Shown piece by piece: positions 33,339 to 33,557 of a stretch of DNA of 33,557 bases. How positions within the stretch are numbered: position 1 is the stretch's first letter; every line of letters starts with the position of its first letter. Position numbers and translations under genes: made by a program. Source of the stretch: Paraburkholderia sp. Ac-20340 (GTDB taxonomy: Bacteria > Pseudomonadota > Gammaproteobacteria > Burkholderiales > Burkholderiaceae). The notes under the pieces are model-generated. The model saw only the letters and a program-made list of their open reading frames with translations. It was not told where the DNA came from and made no database searches. The stretch is taken from NCBI RefSeq assembly GCF_017104965.1, contig NZ_JAAGPR010000058.1:1-33557 (forward strand). Direction: 5' to 3'.

Positions 33339-33523
33339 TTTACAGCCGATAAGTGTGGGCGCTTGATGATAATGCGGCCCGATGAGTTCTCCGGAATTCG
33401 CCGGGAGTGGCAAAAGTATCAAGAGTCTCGCACAAAAGTAAGTCAGGTTTTTGAAGTAATTCAAATTCCTGTCAGCTTTGAGTGAGCGACCGGTTCGAGA
33501 GAACCGAAAACAGTAACAGGTTT

Positions 33524-33557
33524 AAACTGAAGAGTTTGATCCTGGCTCAGATTGAAC
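33524..33557 (+). rRNA. rrs: 16S ribosomal RNA, 5' end only
   Basis: From 33524 the sequence AAACTGAAGAGTTTGATCCT aligns base for base with the mature 5' end of bacterial 16S rRNA (E. coli starts AAATTGAAGAGTTTGATC) and includes the universal 27F primer region GAGTTTGATCCTGGCTCAG. It continues ATTGAAC, common in Betaproteobacteria. Only the first 34 bases are in the window. Confidence 0.97.

Noticed and set aside
33198..33464. An 88-codon open frame in the rRNA leader
   Set aside because: It runs on the minus strand over the rRNA promoter, boxA and leader and shows no protein pattern.

Overview
The window is a GC-rich (roughly 64-65% by eye) chromosomal segment of a betaproteobacterium, most probably Burkholderiaceae (Burkholderia, Paraburkholderia or Caballeronia). 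The evidence is the 16S rRNA 5' end at the right edge, the hemA-prfA-prmC order, the rpe-gph-trpEGDC block, the phenylacetate (paa) gene order and the style of the proteins. It is core genome: I see no insertion sequence, prophage, integrase, CRISPR array or tRNA gene.

Layout. 1-3031 (minus): hemA, prfA and prmC (prmC runs off the left edge), for tetrapyrrole synthesis and translation termination. 3059-4266: an orphan OmpR-type response regulator with a degenerate receiver, divergent from a small membrane protein, with a palindromic intergenic region. 4359-6851 (plus): aminopeptidase P and a HAD phosphatase. 6859-11247 (minus): an AsmA/DUF748-like envelope protein, ettA and ychF. 11596-16493 (plus): a UbiH/F-type hydroxylase on a probably leaderless mRNA, dsbC, an M61 peptidase with a PDZ domain, and an FMN azoreductase. 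16594-24221 (minus): ung, then rpe-gph-[trp leader]-trpE-trpG-trpD-trpC-CYTH, closed by a strong terminator. 24521-26358: apaG, a tiny membrane protein and mltA. 26445-33049: the phenylacetyl-CoA cluster paaN, thiolase, paaG, paaI and paaK (minus), divergent from paaF (plus), with a TetR-type operator between paaN and paaF. 33050-33557: an rRNA operon promoter, boxA-like leader and the first 34 bases of 16S rRNA.

The most notable find is a 24-codon trp leader peptide gene with three Trp codons in a six-residue stretch. It lies between gph and trpE, is followed by an intrinsic terminator, and sits inside a perfect 12-bp inverted repeat. It predicts ribosome-mediated attenuation of the trp operon. 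Other points of interest are the response regulator lacking its phosphoacceptor aspartate, a uracil-DNA glycosylase with an N-terminal sliding-clamp-like motif, a CYTH triphosphatase gene at the end of the trp operon, and an operator that fills the spacer of the predicted paaN promoter.

The catabolic cluster supplies activation of phenylacetate (PaaK), isomerisation of the ring epoxide (PaaG), an aldehyde dehydrogenase (PaaN), a hydratase (PaaF), a thiolase and a rescue thioesterase (PaaI). The epoxidase paaABCDE, paaH and the regulator are not in the window.
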